Below are positions 37,701 through 51,800 of a DNA stretch of 64,000 bases, piece after piece. The stretch lies in NCBI GenBank assembly GCA_013396755.1, contig VWZF01002437.1, positions 2,670,416 through 2,734,415 on the forward strand. Reading direction: 5' to 3'. Every line of letters begins with the position of its first letter. Positions within the stretch are counted from its first letter, which is position 1. Made by a program: the position numbers and the translations under genes. The stretch is from Sclerurus mexicanus (lineage: Eukaryota > Chordata > Aves > Passeriformes > Furnariidae). The notes beneath the pieces were generated by a model. The model worked only from the letters and a program-made list of their open reading frames with translations, was not told where the DNA came from and searched no databases.

Positions 37701-40700
37701 TTAGAAAAGGAAGAATGCAACTGATAACAAACATAAACATAGTTTCCACATGCAATGTAAATCATTAACTGATTACAGGTGGGATTTGCTCTTTCCGAGG
37801 ACCAGAGCAATCCCAAGAGGATGCTCTGTTCACAATGCACAGTCACTCACCTCCCAGTGTTACAGCCCTAGGAAAGAACTCTGCCTTTGGGCAAAGCAGC
37901 ATTTAAGTCCAAACATCTTGATTTCCTTCTCTCCCTCCCTCTCAAACTGTGCTCTGCAGGAAGCCTTGGACCAGGCATAACAAATAAATCCACGGTCATG
38001 GACATAATCAAGATGGGCAAGCAATTATTATGAAAAGTGTGCAAAAGTTTACTGTCAAAAGAAATGCATTTCGGCAGTCAAGAATTGGGACTTACCTCGC
38101 AGGTATCTTTTTTAAATGCATGTCAGGGTCTCTTTCAAAATAGTATTTTGGTTTTCTGCTGAATCATCAGTAACTAAGGAAACCTGAACAGATTAAACTA
38201 GTCTCACACCAGTATTTTCAGGGGTAGCCTTCCCCTTTCCCTGAAATACCACACCAAGACACTGGATTCATGATAAAACAAGCCAGAGCCTTTAAAACAG
38301 AAAGAACAAAATTCTTTTATCTAGAAGGGGAAAAAAAAGCCACTGTTGTTTGCATAACAGAATTAATGCTGATGTCAATAGTCAGTTGCAAAACAAACTA
38401 ATACTGTATGGAACCTACAAGGCAGGACAGGTACCTTAAAGATAAGACATTCAAAGTAAAGGTGCCCTAGGACTGGAGTCTTAGGTGTTCAGACAGATAA
38501 ACAGTGCTGAAGAGACCCTTAATGTTTCTGAGTTTGACATAACTATAGCCATGAGTGTCTCAGCCAAAAAGCAGCAGACTGGTGTTTCCTGACACCAAAC
38601 AGGATGCAGAGTCATTATGTTATAAGCTGCTGCTTGGCTTTTTATCCCAAAGGCTGTGGATCAAAAATATCTGCAATGATATCTGTGGAGCTGCCTCAAA
38701 GACACCGAAATAAAAAGGTGAATCAGACGCTCCATGTCTGTCTTCCCATATATCCAAGAGGAGGGCTAGGCTGCAGAATTTGAACTACACCAACTTAATG
38801 GAAATACCCAATGACACTGACAGGTTAACAAGGAGAAAAGCCAAGAGCTGCAGAAAGAAACTAAATGAAGGAGAGCAAAACTCAGTGGTAGGAAGGAAGA
38901 AGGCAAAAAAATAATCCAGGCAACCCCCAAGGTATCAGCATGATGCTCAACCTAAAACAGCTATTTTTGGAATTACAGGTTGTTCTGGACACATCATCTG
39001 CCCAACTATCTTTGTAGTCATGCATGTTTCTAAATAAACAAACCAACAGAAGGTTACCTGGCTTTTCATACACAGTGATTTAGAAGGGAAACAAAAGACT
39101 GAGGAATAATACGGCAAAAATGGCAATCCTACATTATAAGTAAAGCACTGCAAATTCAACAATCTTATTCTTGTTCCAGTCTTTTCTGACTCAAATCTTA
39201 TTACTGCAAGGAAGAGCTAAGTCAGCTGCTTTCTGAATTAGATTTAACTGCTTTTCTATAACCTGAACAACAAAAATTGTAAAACCTCAGGAAGAAGAAA
39301 TGGCAAAAGGCCCTCAAAATGGTATTTCTTTTTCTCCTGAAAACTACTTCCCATACAAATCATTACTTGTACCTAATATCAAAGGAATTTTTTGGTGGAG
39401 AGCTGAAAAGAGCCCAAGGCAATCCTAGAGCATCCCCCCTCTATACCTCTCCCCTTGCTTCCCACTCACCCCCAGCCAGTCTTCCACAGGCGCTCTGCTC
39501 TTGCTGAGCCACAGGAATAGCTCCTGTGATTCCTCCTTCTCCTTTCACTATTTAACTGCCTGAAATGGCTCACCACTGTGACACAGCAGAACCAAAGCCA
39601 GCACTAGAGAGTGGGATGGGATGACACATGGCAAGCAGTGAATTAAGCAGAATATTATACAGTATCTCATCCTGAGCAGCCTGCAGCATGACCCCACAAT
39701 AATTCTTCTGTCCATATCAAGGCTTTCCATTCATTCATTTATGCCAAGTTATCAACTGGATCTAAGCAACTGATGCCTTACCTCAAAATGAAGGGAACCT
39801 TTCCAGGAGACCAATGGGACATGACTATGACAGTCTAAATTGTTGCACCACAGTTAGAAATAAGGAAATGACATAGCACATGCTACATAATTTTCTGAAG
39901 CTCCAGAAGTTTGCTGAGATCTACCTATAGCTTTCAAAGACTGAATTAATAGAACTAATTCTTCTCATATTATCTGGTATTGCTACGCCAGCAGTAGGTT
40001 CTGGTATCTGATTAGTCTGGGGCATCTTCAGTTAACCAGGAAATGCAGTGATGCTTTTCCTCAACATTCAAAAAACCCCTGACAAACCACCAACAAAAAC
40101 AAATGTTGCAGCAGATCACTGTATAACCTGCTTAAACAGGGGTATTTAGAGTTTATTAAATTTTTTACTTTACCTCTTTAGATAATTTTTGCTTATTTGA
40201 AAGAGGTAAAATAAAAATCTTTATGAACCACCATATTTATTGGTTGATATTAACTCATGCAGTAACTCCCACTGTACTACCTACATACAACCATAATGCA
40301 TGATTAGCATTAGGAAAATCAGTTACATCTCACTGCCTGTTTAAAGGCAGCATTAACACCAAACTGTGAAACTGCAGACTCCTGAGTAGTAAGCTACTAC
40401 TATTCCCTGAAAAATACCATGAAATCAGGGATTCACATGAGAAATCCTGTATTTAATTACAGCACTAATCTTTCTGAAAGCTTAAAAATTAGTTTAAAAG
40501 CATACCCCTCCCAACTTGAAAACATAAAATGCATTAAAAGCCTCTCAACTGGCTCAGATCTTATAAATCAATCCAAATCAATCTTCAACAAGATATGGAA
40601 ACACAAGGCAAGTTTTTCAAGTTTCCTCCAGCAGCACTTGGGAAGCAAGCTGCAAAGCTAGGAACATATATGCAGGCAATTTCAACCTTGCCAGACCTGA

Positions 40701-40922
40701 AATTTTACTTAGGTCTAGACAGAAGCAATAGGAGCTCACATAGGTGTCTATTTAAGAGGCCCCCACCCACACACAACAGTGAAATCCTGCCCACTCAGAG
40801 CCTGACCTGGGCTACAAAACCCACCACAGCAGCTATAAAGCCTGCACTCCTAGGAAACACAGAACTATGTGTTGCTCTTGCACTTAGGCTACTCACAGTA
40901 GCAACAGAGGAGTCCAAGTAAC

Positions 40923-40957
40923 GAACACTGCTGTCAGTCAGAACACTGTCAGTGTTC
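40923..40957. repeat. direct repeat plus 17-bp palindrome built on GAACACTG
   Basis: gaacactgctgtcagt (40923-40938) is followed two bases later by gaacactg-tcagtgttc. The latter (40941-40957) is a perfect 8-bp inverted repeat around a single t. The spacing of the GAACA/TGTTC halves is 7 bp, not the 3 bp of a classical steroid-receptor element, so that reading is not supported. Confidence 0.75.
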
Positions 40958-43900
40958 CTAAGAGTATTAGAAATCCCTAATCAAGCAAGGAGAAGGAGCT
41001 GGATGTTATCTTCCACTGATGGCTTAATCTCAAAGCAAAAATAATGAGGATAAAAACAGAAGGGTTGAGTCTGCCTTAAACTATTGTTATTTCATTATTT
41101 TAGTACATTAAAAAAACAGTAACATTCCCTGCAACTCAAGAACTTGAAACTACACAACAGTTTTGTTCTGATGACAAATATTTATCACTGCACACAGATG
41201 CAAAAACCTTGGAGTAGAATTTTCTAACAAGTCCTTTTATTCTCATTTAATTCGGTCTTGTCTTTTCAATAGGAGCTTCTCATGTGTACAGATAACATTA
41301 AATTTCTTGGAGATCAGTGAAAAAGCTAGCATGTATTCAAGACCAGCACTTTTCCCCCAGAATTGCTAGAGAAGATAACAAGCACATTTGTGCAGGGCTA
41401 CTGGAGCATATTGATACACACTCTGCCAATTCCTGACTTTTATGCATCCCTACTGTGCGTTTTGAGAACTACAGGGCGCTGCAGCAAGACATGTACTAAG
41501 ACTGAATTAGAGGTTTAAGGGCTTTTTCTTAAAAAGGCTTACTTTACTTAAAAAGTAACAAGGATACATCTAAAAATATGAATAGTAAAGTCACGCCACA
41601 AAATCTTCCTGTGTCCTTGACTACAGATTAGGGCTAGAGAAGATGCAGTGCAGGACTGTAGAGTTTGACTATATTTCACTCAATATACACTTTCAAATCA
41701 GTGCCTGATAAAAAAGAAACTGAAGATCTAGAAAACATGTATTTTACAAATGTTCATACATTCATATTGAAGTGCAGCTTATTAAGTTTAGAGCAGGTAA
41801 CATAACAAAATATTACAGACTTGTTTTCTGTCCTGTCTGACCAAGTAACTGTTAAATATAATAAATATAGCTTCTGTAACTCCCTCGCGCAATTTGTTTG
41901 ATAAGGAAACTAGGCACATCAAATGTAAGAAGCTGACTGTTCATTACATGAACCATTTCTTCCACATGGAGGAAATTCCTTTATTCCATCCTGAAGCCCC
42001 ATCACTACCGCAGTTTGGTGTCCCAGGATGCAGCGAGCTCACCCCAGTCCCACCTGTTTGGGTAAGTTACCAGCGAGCACAACACCACACAGCAGCAGTT
42101 ACCATGCCTATGGGCCGTGAGTCTGATGGATCTTTTTTGATTTTAGGTGAGAAAACACCATTTTCCAAACCTCTAAGCTGACTACAAGGAAGATTGCTGT
42201 TCCTCCTACAGTACTGATGACAAGAAAAACACAGTGGCTTGTGCAGCTCGTGTGAGCCTGCTGGATGAGGGCAGTTTTAGGAGATTAACTCCCACATCAC
42301 TATGCACTGCAAGCTGCTGGGAGTGTTTTGGAACAGTCAAGACCACTGCCACCTGCCTTGCCATTCTCTTGCAGCTAGTCCTGGTACAGCAAGAAAGTGA
42401 ATCATGACAGGGACAATGACAATATTCAGAAATTATCTTAGAAAGATGCAGTGACTTTTTTTTTAAAGCATCAGAGATGAGCGTAGGCTAACAGAAGCCG
42501 ACTATGCTGCTCTGATGAGATACTGCACAATGCCAGAATGAAAAGGAGCATTTTTCTTCCCCTCTGCACAACTCTGAGCTGTAGAGATCACAGAATACCA
42601 CAAGAATCCCTGTTCTGTTTCATGCCAACTATCATCAGCTGACAGCACGGCAGAAATCAAAGGATCCATTTAATTGCTAACCACTTGTTGTCAGATCAGC
42701 TGTAGATGCTGCTCTGACAAGGATGCACATAATTTAAAAGAGAAAGATACCATAACAGGAACAACTTGATATTTCTTAGGAAGATGATGGTGCTTGTGTA
42801 AGATTTTTTCATTGATACTACTGAATTTATTATTTTTGTTACAACCTTCAACCCATAAAAACAGATTTTGTATTTTGTTTGCTCCAGTGCTTGATCAAAC
42901 CATCACATTTTCCAAACACTTCTATGGAAAAAAATGCAGAAAGACTACCATTTTTAGAAGCCTTGCCTGTTTTCCTTTTAAAGTTTACAGCTCACTAGGA
43001 GCTTACAGCAGTATTAATACGCTCCAGCATTCCATCTTTTGTCTTTGAAGGCTCCACTTATGCTCTGCAACCAAACGACTAAAGAAATCTCTTTACTGGT
43101 TATTGTATCATATAAAGAAACCAACTTTTACAGACTCTGATACAAGTGGATGGAAGAGCAGCAATCGGCAAAAATTAACCAAGAGGCTTAAAACTTCTGA
43201 GGTCTAACTACAATCCATTATGACACCATGTTATCTCAAAAGTATCATAGAATATAAAGAGGGGAAATCCATAGGAAGGATTAATCAGGTGAAGGTATCA
43301 GTATTCAACTCTCAAGCAATTGAACACCTCTTGCTATAACACAAACTAACCACTACTATGTGATGTCCTTCTTGGGAAAGCAAATTCACTTCCAAAACAT
43401 CTACTGCTGGGTAATAGGAACAATATCCTTTGTCGTTTACATTGTTTTTCTCAACATGCATTATTTTCTGATAGAAAAACTTCAAACAGATTAACATAGT
43501 GTTGTTTTTTTCCCCTGACTTCACACAAAAACTATTACACTGATAAAGAAGGAGAAAGTAGCACATGTAACACCATTACTGAGATATACTACTTGCTTAA
43601 CTAACATTTTTAACCCATAAGGAAACAGTAAAAATGGGAACTGACTGCTGTTTCTAGCACCAAGAGAGCTACACAGAAAATTTTTCTCAGGTGTTCACTG
43701 CTAAGTAATCTCTATCTCAGAGATGCTTAAAAAATTATGAAAAAAGCCTATCATTCACCTAATTCAGAGGTAGCTACAACCAGGTATCAGAACAATTATT
43801 AGCATTTTTTAATTTTTATTTTTAAAAATTATAAGTCTAGGATAGAGAGCATAAACTCACTCCATTATTAGGATTGCAAACTGACCTGCTCACTGGGGTA

Positions 43901-46900
43901 TATCATGTGAGTAAAGACTATTTGAGTAAGGAAAGTCTGGGCAGCAAGTTTCTCAGCTGGTAACAGCTCATTCTTTTCTTTGAGGAGATGCTTGAAGGAG
44001 CAAGGGGTTGCAATTGCCCATTGCACAAAACTGCAATCTTTCACTGAAATCCCATGCACGCTGTCATAGCTGCACCAATTCCTGCTGCAGGAACCTGTGC
44101 TATTTGCTGTTTACTTCAGAAACATATTGTCCTGAAGGACAGCATTCATTCTCTGAGTAAGCAGTAACTAATGTTCTATTCCATTTCCATAAGCTATTTA
44201 ACTCTGAATTTTGTATTGCCTATGTTTTTAAGTTTTCACAAAAACCTGTAAACAAGGCACTGTATTCTAAAAAACAAGTAACTTATTGAGTAAAGGTTAT
44301 GCTACAGCTGGTTCACTATTGTTTCCTTTGGGGCCTCAATATTCAGGGTCTAAAATGAGATTTCAATGGAAATCATTGTCAGTTTGAGTTCTCTCAGGAA
44401 ATCTTCAATTGCCTCCTGATACAAGGATGTTTTTTCATTGCTGCAGGATCTGTACTAGCCATTCCCATCTCGGGAGGAACATGGTGTCATTAACTGTCAC
44501 ACACAGTGCTCTGAGGCTGCATAAACACCCCCAGGCTTGTCCAGTTTCTGCTCTTTCTGCAGCACTACAGAGGCAACTGTAGGATCTAGACTAATTTATG
44601 TGTTAACATATTTAAGTGCTTGTCTCTAAGGTAGATTTTTTTCTAATTTTCCTGTCACATTAGGATATTTTTCTAAACATTCATCATTTGCGTAAAGCAT
44701 TTAAAAAGAGAGGCATGATAAAGCTGTTACAGTTATTTATGATCCATTTAGAAGTCCAGCAATATTATTTTAATTGAAATTGTAAGAAAAATGTGAAGAT
44801 CAAATTCCTTTTAATAGCTCAAAGGCATGCACTATGAACAGTCAGTAATAAAATAAGATTGAAATGTTTTAAGGGCAACCATACAGAACTGTAATCCTCC
44901 AAAATGGCAAACTGGAGTGTAAAATGATTATAATCCTAAACAGAACCACAGTACAGTCTGACCCTTCTCTACTTACAGGAAACACCCCCACTCCCCCTTC
45001 CAAACCCTGAGTCAGATCCTATCATAACTACACCACATGGGCAAAAATTTTACAGTAAAACTCAGCTAAGAAAATAACCAGACTACGACATTGGTGGTAA
45101 AACGCAAAATTTCTACACAGAAACACCTGGTCAATGAGCACTGCCAAAACAACTTAAAACTTCTGCTTTTTAGGTTCTAATGCATGTGGATTAAAATGTA
45201 CAGCTGATGGGAACTGAAGATATTAAACCCCCCCTTCCCAACCAGATTGCACCAGTTCCTTCCCCCAGATTAAGTGGCTAAACTCTGGCTTGTGCAGCAG
45301 CAGCACACAGACCTGACCTGCAGTGGTCAGCAGAAGTCAGGCTTTACCTGCAGACCAAACCCCTATACTGAATAACCATGGTAAGAGTGCGAATTCTCTT
45401 TCAACAGAGGTAGCAACTCTTGAGCCTGGTGCAGGTTGTTTGATAAAACAGTTCTGTGGTCTTTCAGATTTTTTAATAAAAATGCTTTACTAATATGAGG
45501 AAATGAAAAGTAAAACTTCCATAGGGTTGTAAAGAACAATGTCTGATGGTTTTGTTAAGAGAATTTTTGATTACTTTTTTCTTATTATTTCTCAGTCATG
45601 GCAATGATAAACAAATAAGAATTAGTTATTTTCATCAACCATGAATAATTAGCTATGCTCATAAACTATCTTTACATACTTCCACAGTAATATGAGTAGT
45701 TTTGGTTCCACAGAAGCATTAAATACTGTTAAGCCTTTGCTTTCAGCAAGCAGAAAAAGGTTATTTCCTAGAATGAGGTGCAGCTTTCCTTTCTCCCTGC
45801 CCTTTTACTTGGCCATATAGTGTCTCGCAAATGCAGATCCACAGACAGTGTTTGCTCATTGGTCCATTGAGAACCATCTCTCTGTCTTGGAAATGAGAAC
45901 TTTTTTCTTTCTTTTTTTCAGGTTGAAGGTTTTGCAAGTCCCTGAATCCACTTTAATTAGTTCACAGTTTAACGTGGTAGCTTCACATGCCAGTACATCT
46001 GGCATATCTTTATTATGTCACTTGGTGTTCCTTATTGCTTCCATTAAACTCCTGTAATGATACAGCTATAAAGGCAGAAAAGAACACACAGAGGCCTCCA
46101 GTGTTTTACTGCAAATTGTTCTCCAGAAATCTTTTAGAACTAACATACTCAGGCAACCGCTTAGATGCTCTTAACCTCAGTCTTATTGTCAGTCCTTCAT
46201 CCTAAGTGACAAGACAAATGTTTAAAGTTCAAGAAGATTCACCAGGAGCATTAGGATGGCCCATTCCTAGAGGACAGCAGAGAAGATGCAACATGACAGA
46301 TGAGGGTTATGAATACTTAAGTCCCAGAGAAAATCTTAGCCTCTCCAATAGGACACATACTTCCTTATAGTAAGTACTATCAGCATGACAAAAAAACAAA
46401 ATGTAAGATAATGTCCTTTTTTTGTGTAATAAATACCACAGAGTTTTTAGATATTCTCCTGTATATCTACCTCCCTGCCAGCAGAAAGTTGGATTGTAAG
46501 TGAAGATACTTGACACTGTATTGCACTTCATAACTGTGGGGGTCTCAACACATTTTCAATGCACTTAAATTTCCCTGCAATTTCAGCTGCTCAAAATAGT
46601 AAAATAAATAAAACAGAAACAAGTTATATATTCACTGTCCTCCAGAAAGCTGCTGTGAGGAAATTAGCACCATATAGCCCAGTACAAGAACAGAAGGATA
46701 AGAATAAAAGAAAAAAAAAGGCAACTTGACACTTTCCCACTCTCAGATTTCACTCGCTCTCCCTCTCACATAATCCCAAGTACCAAAACATTGCATCCAC
46801 CATAAGTTTTGCCATAGACAGAAACCAACTTGTCTTATCCTCCTGAAATTTTTGGGGTCCCCAACTGGCGATAAAAAATTAATTTCAGGCTTTGGTGGTT

Positions 46901-48785
46901 TTTTTTCTTTTTTTTCCCCAGGCTTATTTTTGTTATATCTTTTAGGAGTCACTGATTAATACTGGGTGGTCCTTTGCCTCAAAATCACTAACCTCAGTCC
47001 TGGCAAGCACTAGATCAGGCTGTCTGCCCATTAACAGGTTTTCCTCCCCACTTAAGAGGAACAGGAGGAAGCACATGGGGTGTGCCGCTCCTTCATAACT
47101 GCTCTCCCAGTGCTGGGATGCAGCATCCTCAGAGCCTTCCTTTTAGACTTTTGGTCTTGACATAAACAGCACATTCCTCACATGTTAAAGCTAGGAATGG
47201 TGCCCTCGGTTATCAACACAGACCACATTTTTAACCCTTTATTCTGCAGTTTTCTAAGACCCTTCCTATGCACACTTCCATTCATATTGCATTTGGATTG
47301 ATTTTCACGTTTCTTTTACAAAACTACAATTCTACAACTTTTGAAAAAGACCACAGAGTTCATGCCTACATACACTTAAAGGATTAAGTCTAAGATATCT
47401 TCAAGCTTTTCTGTGGTCTAGTTTTGTCACAGAAAGGAGCCAGAAAACACAACACATCTTTTTCTCCTTTTACCTCTGCATCTAAATCCCTAATAGTATA
47501 AATGCACTATTTCAAGCTAAAAACCATATTTGTGGTATCACAACTAACCACCTAACCCCTTGTATTCTTGAAGCTTGTTGTTCAGTAATAAAGCAGTAGG
47601 AGGTCAGAGGAAGAGCCTGGTTCAGAACAGAAAACTACCATTGCATAAAACAGAAGGGGTATAACATAAAGGGCTGCATGACCTACGTCAGAAATCCCTT
47701 GATTTACATAACACATATTAATCTTAATGCTTGAGCTTTAACTATTATTTTCACTTACCACTGATTAAATATACTTTCTACTACATTCATTTTATTTTAT
47801 ATTTTGCTGTGTAATAGTGTACATGCAAGCACAGACATAAACCTGTAGAACACAGAGAAAGTAAAGATTTCCTTAGCTTTTTAGTATATTAGAAAATGAC
47901 AGTTAACAATTGTTTCCAAAAATCAAATTTTTAATTAAGAATTTGTATACTGTACTGAAAAATAGTTTAAAAATGGAAACCAGCTAAAGATAACTGCTTA
48001 AACAGTCTTGACTAATGACTTTAGCAAAACTGCATTTTTAAGTTATGTGTGCTTTGCTACCCAACCCGGTTACTTTTAATCACTACCTTTCAAGATTTTG
48101 GAGGTAGCATATTTCACTCTCTCATACCTCAGTTTTATTCACATGTGGAGCAAGAAAGGAAAACTCTCATAATTTTAAATTACTGAGTTAAATAAGCTCA
48201 AAGAAAACCCAAACCCAAACAAAAAACCTCTCGAGAGCTACAAATAGCCCTCTGCCAGGCAAGCTAATTTTAACTGTGTAAAGGTTAAATCAAGGTATTT
48301 GCTGCAAATGAGCTTTTATTCTAGTTCAGTATTCTGATCTTTAAAATCTGACTAAATAAGCATACAATACCTGAACATTTTAACTCCTGTAGCTACTGGC
48401 AGTAACTTTCAACTTTAGAAAAAGTCTGTGACAGTGTTGCCTATAAAGACAATTAAACACTAACCTCCAACTCCCCCCATTTTAAAATGGGGTTTCCACC
48501 GTATCATGTGAGAGATGACTGCTTGAGTAACCTACTGGCATGAAGGCATTAGGTGATGCCTTCATTGGCATCTCCTTCTAAAGAGATGTTTGTCTTTCCC
48601 ACAAATCCTTATTTTTAAATCCCTAGGCAAAATCTTTTTATTATTTTCATTCTTCAATCATATATTTAACCTCCTGAAGAATTAGGAGAAATTCCTGTGC
48701 TTAGGTGGGGAGGTCCGAGGAGCACCAGGTCTAAAGAGACCAGAGTGAAGCACCCACCTCCCCAAGGCACGAGGCAGCCATGGGG

Positions 48786-48844
48786 GGATGTGCAGCAGAG
48801 ATGTACCTTCACATCTCTGCTTTAAATAGAGCAAATGCACATCC
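48786..48844. repeat. nested inverted repeat / hairpin of 59 nt
   Basis: The outer arms ggatgtgca (48786-48794) and tgcacatcc (48836-48844) pair perfectly. Inside them agcagagatgt (48794-48804) and acatctctgct (48811-48821) pair perfectly around the 6-nt loop accttc. One A is shared between the two stems, and the 3' side carries an unpaired bulge of about 14 nt. The host transcript would be the minus strand, where the same pairing holds. The asymmetric bulge argues against an ordinary microRNA precursor. Confidence 0.8.
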
Positions 48845-51800
48845 AAGCCACACTTCACTTCTGCAGTCCAAACTCTGAGTCCAGACAAAGCTGCTAATAG
48901 TCTGTTTGGCAGCAGAGTCAGATCTGGGATGACAGGGGAGTCCCAGAAATAACTTTTACATTGAGTTAGGAGAAAAATCAAGTCCCTTGTGTTCCCAAAG
49001 CCATCAGCAAATGGACAGAATGAGAATCAGAACTCCATTAGGATCAGTTAGTCTTATTGATTTAACTGGAAACTAGATAAAGCCTTAGATACCGGACTCT
49101 ATAACAATGCTTTCTACTGTGTTTCAGTCAAACCATGGCTTGTTCCATAGGGAAGCCATGATACACCTTCTCATAAGAATCTCTGCTTTTGTTATTTCAG
49201 TTCTTACTGTATTTATCTCCAATAATGGTCAGTGCACATCAAATGGGAATATAAATTCATTAGAGAAAATAAGCCATATTTATGCTCTTAGCACACTCTT
49301 GATAGGTATCTAAAATGGTATAGCTGCAAGAGGACAAATGGGTTACTCCCTTTAAAAAGCAAGATAAAGTCTTTTTTCCCCCCCAAGAAAACAAAAGTAT
49401 TTCCACTACTCCGAAGATATAAATAAAAAATCCCACAATAGCTACATATATACATAAAATCCTTACTTGCTCCAATGACATACAAAAATCTGTTGAATTT
49501 TAAGGTGCAGCAACATTGGTCTCAAGTTAGTAACTCCTGCTAACTTATAAAAAAGTTTTATTGCAAGTTCCAATGTCTGGGGTCACTGCTGGTATCTGTT
49601 TTTATACAAGAGCATGTCTAGTCCACATGCTCGCAGAAGTCTGAAGCTAGAACCAATCTCCGAAAGAGATACTTTCACGTACCTGGAAGTGACAGTGGTT
49701 GCTATACTGGTATTTACTGCTAGATGGTACACACTGGCACACTGCTTCACAATCAATCTTCATATCACATCTCCACCTCGTTCACTATGCTCCAGGTCAC
49801 TCAAGAGACTTAGTCTTAAGAGCTGTCTGGTTACTTTTTAAGAAGCTTTTTTTCCTCCTGTTTTTATAACATCTTTTGAATGAGATAGACTTTGAAATAT
49901 GTATTTGATGACAAAAAAGACTAGAATTGTTTAAATCTTCCTTTGAGGAATGCAAAGTAGTCTTTTCTCACGTACCATTTCTTTGACCCATGTTGTGTGA
50001 TATAAGTGTGTAATAAGCACAGCTAGTCCACACCACTGTATGTGTTACACAACCAGACACTTCCATTGACTCAAGTTAGTTTCAATACCTAAAAAAAAAA
50101 AGGCAGGGGCAAGGAAGACAAAATAAAAAAAACCATCCGAAGAAACAGAAGTATGGATTTGATAAGATTAGATTTATGGCTCTCCTAAATCTCTGCCAGA
50201 TTGTTTTTTGTTTTGTTTAGAATACATAAAGTGGTAGCTGAATGTTATTTATTCACCAATTCATTCTCTCATTGCAAGATATCAGCACTGGAATAAATCC
50301 AGTTTCCACATAAGTAATTCATATGTAACTATAACATTACATTCAAATTATAAAACAAAACTTGTGCTGCACAGCAACAGCTAAAGTCTACAAGAACTAC
50401 AAATTGTTTATTTTCCCATCCAGAGACTGCAGACTGTGCATCACTTCTTATACAAAAGAGATACAGACAGCTACAATTTACACCACAACATTACATTTGC
50501 ATTAGCTATAGAATCAGTTTTCTCATTGGTTTCTAGAACAATGTTACTTAGAAAGAGGCTAATGCATTTCAAAACAGGTTGCTTTGTAGTTCAGGAGTGT
50601 GAAGGCAGAACCTTGATCTACCCACAAGACAGAATGGAGGTTCAGAAATATTAAAAATAAATTTGATTTTTATTTCTTTAGTCTTCCCCCAAAACCTCAG
50701 GGTTTAACATAAGATTTTAGTACTTGGCATATTTAACATCCAACTGACATTCACACTTGACTTCCAAACACTCAATACTCCTTCTGAGTAGAACACATTG
50801 AAATAGGTGGATCTAATGCTCACCACATCTTAATAACTAACAAGTCACTTAACTTTACATTTTAAATTTAGCCTTAGTCTCAAAATAATTTAATTTTTCT
50901 AGTTCCTCTGCACAATAAACATTCCCTTTCTTTTTTTGAGAGTCAAGGTACTGTTCTGTACACAAGAGTCTCCCCTCGCTCTAGAGTTCATCCCTCCAAT
51001 GTTGCTTAAAGATATAATGCTTTAAATATTGCTGGAGTCTCATCAGAAACTCCAGGAAGTTTAGCAGGAACTTTGAAGACTTGCTACACAAACAGACTTC
51101 TATCTGTTCATTTTCAACAATTTGCAAGCTAACCAGTGTAAGAAACTGCAGGAAGACTGGAGAGAGAAATGCAGCAATGAACCAGATCCATATTTTCTAA
51201 ATAAAATTATTTAAAATTCATAGACTTCTATAATATATATGTAACAGCATGCTCAAACATTGAAAATATTGCAGAATTTAACAAAAATGAAGGTATGAAA
51301 AGGCATTTCAAAGACACAACCTATCTATGTGACATCACTGGAGTTACACCACTGTATTGTAAAATGATATATTAATAACTGGGAACAAAACCCACAGAAA
51401 CAAGAACCTGAAGAGTTTCTCAGATCATTCAGATAGGTAACTTCTATTTCTCTTGCAGATATAGCCTCATTTGAAAGTTTCCCATCAACAATTGTTTAAA
51501 AGAACTTTACTGAGACATAGCCATTCATTTCTGTAGATGCTTATGTGGTTATGTTCTTGCATTAACTGTCTAAGATATTTTCCATGAAAAGTATTATCTC
51601 ACCTTTTATTGCTGAATTCAATTAGATTGACTCCTTGACCTGACAAACTTGTAATGGAAAATAAATAAATAAAAAAATCCTACTATACTCCTACGTAGAA
51701 ACCTCGTGTAATTCAATAGAGAGCCACCTACTCCATACCAGCACTCACACAAATGCTACAGTAATCTACTTTCCCCTTCTCCCAAACTATTTGTGGTAAC

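Noticed and set aside
40941..40957. Steroid-receptor response element
   Set aside because: The GAACA and TGTTC halves are 7 bp apart instead of 3, so it does not match the receptor dimer geometry.
42590..42620. atcacagaatac, considered as a CR1 3' microsatellite tail
   Set aside because: Only one imperfect unit and no CR1 sequence next to it.
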